In this document: positions 5,608 through 7,107 of the stretch, one piece after another | How positions within the stretch are numbered: the first letter of the stretch is position 1 | Layout of the letters: every line of letters begins with the position of its first letter | Assembly (NCBI GenBank): GCA_964540005.1 | Contig: CAZILN010000017.1 | Span: 1-7,107, forward strand | Direction: 5' to 3' | Origin: CAZILN01 sp964540005 | GTDB taxonomy: Bacteria; Bacteroidota; Bacteroidia; Bacteroidales; SM23-62 | Length of the DNA stretch: 7,107 nt | Translations under genes and position numbers: made by a program | Notes under the pieces: model-generated | Seen by the model: only the letters and a program-made list of their open reading frames with translations | The model's database searches: none | What the model was told of the DNA's origin: nothing

Positions 5608-6597
5608 TCAAAAGGATTTAAAACCAATAATTCCCCTTACATCACTAAGAGTCTTTGATGCACTGGCCCGGGCCTTTTCAGCACCCAGTTTTACAGCCCT
5701 GGCAATGTACTGATCATCAGCATATACCTGTTTTATCTTTTCCCTTAAAGGGGCTGTAAAGGCATTGATATCCTTGCTTAGTTGCTGCTTCAAATCTCCA
5801 TACCTTATGTTACAGGTATTATACTGATCTGTAAAAAAGTCTATGGTATCTTTCTCTGAAACAACCTCCATCAGGGCAAAAATGTTTTTAATGGATTCTG
5901 ACATTTCCTGTTTTTTTTTAGTCGGACCTGCATCTGTAACCGCCCTCATAACTTTTTTATGTATGACCTCCGGTTCATCGATCAGGTATATACCATTACC
6001 CTCAGATTTGCCCATTTTCCCCGATCCGTCAAGTCCGGGTATCTTTATCAGTTCTTTCCCGAAATTATATGGTTCAGGCATTGGAAAATAATCGACACCG
6101 TACATCGAATTGAAGCGTTTGGCAAATTTCCGTGTTATTTCCAGGTTCTGTTCCTGATCCTTCCCGACCGGGACTTTATGGGAACGGTGTATGATAATAT
6201 CTGCCGCCATCAGTACTGGGTAAGTCAGCAAGCCGGCATTAACGTTATCAGGCTGGCTCCTAACTTTTTCTTTAAATGTGGTAGTCCTTTCCAGTTCACC
6301 TATATAGGCATTCATATTTAAAAGAAGGTATAATTCAGGAATCTCCGGGACATCACTCTGCACATATAAAGTTGCCACTTCAGGATCAATGCCAGCCGCC
6401 AGGTATTCCGACAACACCCTTCGAACATTATCATGAAGGTCATCAGGTTTTGGATGAGTCGTAAGCGAATGATAATCAGCCACAAAGAAGTAACAATTAT
6501 ACTCGTGCTGCATTTTAACAAAATTCCTCACCGCACCAAAATAATTACCCAGGTGAAGGTTTCCGGTAGATCGAATACCGCTAAGTACTGTTTCCAT
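5608..6597 (-). CDS. trpS: Tryptophanyl-tRNA synthetase
   Basis: A class Ic aminoacyl-tRNA synthetase that activates tryptophan with ATP and loads it on tRNA-Trp. It is 329 residues long, normal for the bacterial family. The Rossmann fold opens with the HIGH-type motif TGNLHLGN at 11-18; Asp133 (in MAADIII) is at the expected tryptophan-contact position; GKDQ at 145-148 is the family signature near the active site; KMGKS at 194-198 is the KMSKS loop. Two deviations are visible: Ser10 where the family usually has Pro before the HIGH motif, and Gly196 for Ser in KMSKS, which may be a lineage variant. The C-terminal helical part binds the anticodon. A run of nine A's encodes Lys227-229. The gene converges on ung and diverges from gatC. 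The start is the METVLSGI form usual in Bacteroidota. Confidence 0.97.
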   Translation of the reverse strand: METVLSGIRSTGNLHLGNYFGAVRNFVKMQHEYNCYFFVADYHSLTTHPKPDDLHDNVRRVLSEYLAAGIDPEVATLYVQSDVPEIPELYLLLNMNAYIGELERTTTFKEKVRSQPDNVNAGLLTYPVLMAADIIIHRSHKVPVGKDQEQNLEITRKFAKRFNSMYGVDYFPMPEPYNFGKELIKIPGLDGSGKMGKSEGNGIYLIDEPEVIHKKVMRAVTDAGPTKKKQEMSESIKNIFALMEVVSEKDTIDFFTDQYNTCNIRYGDLKQQLSKDINAFTAPLREKIKQVYADDQYIARAVKLGAEKARASASKTLSDVRGIIGFKSF

Positions 6598-6617
6598 GAT
6601 TCTCTATTTTCAGCATA

Positions 6618-6625
6618 CAAAGCTA
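6618..6625 (-). promoter_or_regulatory. Candidate promoter -7 box for trpS
   Basis: On the minus strand this reads TAGCTTTG, a perfect TAnnTTTG box ending 20 bases before the trpS ATG, so transcription would start about a dozen bases upstream of the gene. No TTTG is present 19-21 bases further upstream. The 78-base gap to gatC must also hold the gatC promoter; the nearest plus-strand match is TATTTTTA at 6641-6648, one base off consensus, and I do not call it separately. Confidence 0.45.
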
Positions 6626-6675
6626 AAGAAAAAAAAAGTGTATTTTTACATTCCTGATTATTATGACTTTATAAG

Positions 6676-6984
6676 ATGACAATTGATAATGAAATGGTTG
6701 ACCGGATCGCTGCTCTGGCTTATCTGAGTTTTGAGGATGAAGAGAAAGAGCAGATACGCGGGGATCTTGAAAAAATCCTGAGTTTTGTAGAAAAGCTGAA
6801 TGAGCTTGATACTTCGGATATCGAACCGCTGATTTATCTTTCCAGCAGTAGTAAGCTTCTCCGGCCGGACCTTCAGACAGAACAGATAAACCGTAAGGAT
6901 GCATTGCTTAATGCCCCTGATTCCGATGGAGAATACTTCCTGGTGCCTAAAGTAATTGATGATAAAACCCGCAGGCTTCAATGA
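6676..6984 (+). CDS. gatC: Asp-tRNA(Asn)/Glu-tRNA(Gln) amidotransferase subunit C
   Basis: The small subunit of the GatCAB amidotransferase, which converts Asp-tRNA(Asn) and/or Glu-tRNA(Gln) to the amide form; GatC wraps between GatA and GatB and stabilises them. It is 102 residues long, near the usual 95-100. Residues 4-46 form the charged helical N-terminal region (VDRIAALAYLSFEDEE onward, typical of GatC), followed by the DIEPL turn at 48-52, LRPD at 62-65, and the conserved tail with RKDALLNAPDSDGEYFLVPK at 73-92. gatA and gatB are not in view, so the complex is encoded at separate loci or further away. The start at 6676 is the first ATG that gives the full family N-terminus. The stop codon overlaps the rbfA start by four bases (ATGA), which suggests translational coupling. 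Confidence 0.95.
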   Translation: MTIDNEMVDRIAALAYLSFEDEEKEQIRGDLEKILSFVEKLNELDTSDIEPLIYLSSSSKLLRPDLQTEQINRKDALLNAPDSDGEYFLVPKVIDDKTRRLQ

Positions 6985-7107
6985 GCTCCACAAGACAACA
7001 GAAGGTAGGCAGGCTGATTCAGAAAGAACTGGGGCTATTGTTCCAGGAGAAAACCAGAACATACTTTTCCGGTAAGATGATTACTGTAACATCTGTCCGA
7101 ATGACTC
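6981..7107 (+). CDS. rbfA: Ribosome-binding factor A, N-terminal part (runs off window)
   Basis: Only 42 codons and one base are present before the window ends. The start TRQQKVGRLIQKELGLLFQ (residues 4-22) followed by GKMITVTSVRM (31-41) matches the opening helix and first strands of the KH-like fold of RbfA, which binds the 30S subunit and helps in late 16S rRNA maturation and cold adaptation. The ATG overlaps the gatC TGA as ATGA, so the two genes are almost certainly one transcript. The identification rests on a short but characteristic stretch; the rest of the gene lies outside the window. Confidence 0.85.
   Translation, partial: MSSTRQQKVGRLIQKELGLLFQEKTRTYFSGKMITVTSVRMT

Noticed and set aside
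5959..6321. 120-codon plus-strand frame opposite trpS
   Set aside because: Antisense shadow of a clearly identified synthetase; composition does not suggest a protein family.
6661..7062. 133-codon minus-strand frame opposite gatC and rbfA
   Set aside because: Antisense to two recognised genes that share an ATGA overlap; no independent support.
1..7107. A novel defence, mobile or biosynthetic system
   Set aside because: Apart from one DUF3352-like protein every gene is a recognised housekeeping or transport gene, and there are no transposase, integrase, CRISPR, toxin-antitoxin or phage signals.

Overview
The window looks like ordinary chromosomal DNA of a member of the phylum Bacteroidota, probably Bacteroidales-like. 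The signs are a TonB-dependent receptor with an N-terminal carboxypeptidase-regulatory-like domain, a membrane-anchored DUF3352-type protein, perfect matches to the Bacteroidota promoter -7 box (TAnnTTTG) in every gene-free gap, and start codons without a clear Shine-Dalgarno sequence. This placement is inferred from gene content and signals, not from a database search.

Layout. (1) 1-2147, minus strand: a large DUF3352-like protein, open from its start codon to the window edge, with a signal anchor, a duplicated domain and the start of a beta-propeller-like C-terminus. (2) 2148-2418: divergent control region with several inverted repeats and promoter boxes facing both ways. (3) 2419-4803, plus strand: TonB-dependent outer-membrane receptor, followed after 11 bases by ung (uracil-DNA glycosylase, 4815-5498); the two are probably co-transcribed. 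(4) 5499-5607: convergent gap with a rho-independent terminator for ung and a weak small-RNA candidate. (5) 5608-6597, minus strand: trpS. (6) 6598-6675: short divergent gap. (7) 6676-6984, plus strand: gatC, overlapping by ATGA the start of rbfA (6981 to the window edge).

The right half is a translation-quality cluster: TrpRS charges tRNA-Trp, GatC belongs to the amidotransferase that corrects misacylated tRNA-Asn/Gln, and RbfA matures the 30S ribosome. The left half is envelope biology, with ung as a DNA-repair passenger behind the receptor. I see no tRNA, rRNA, CRISPR array, insertion sequence, phage gene or defence system, and nothing that supports a new multi-gene system. The observations most worth following are the dyads between the DUF3352 gene and the receptor gene, the internal duplication in the DUF3352 protein, a Tyr in place of the usual DNA-intercalating Leu in Ung, and two signature-motif deviations in TrpRS.
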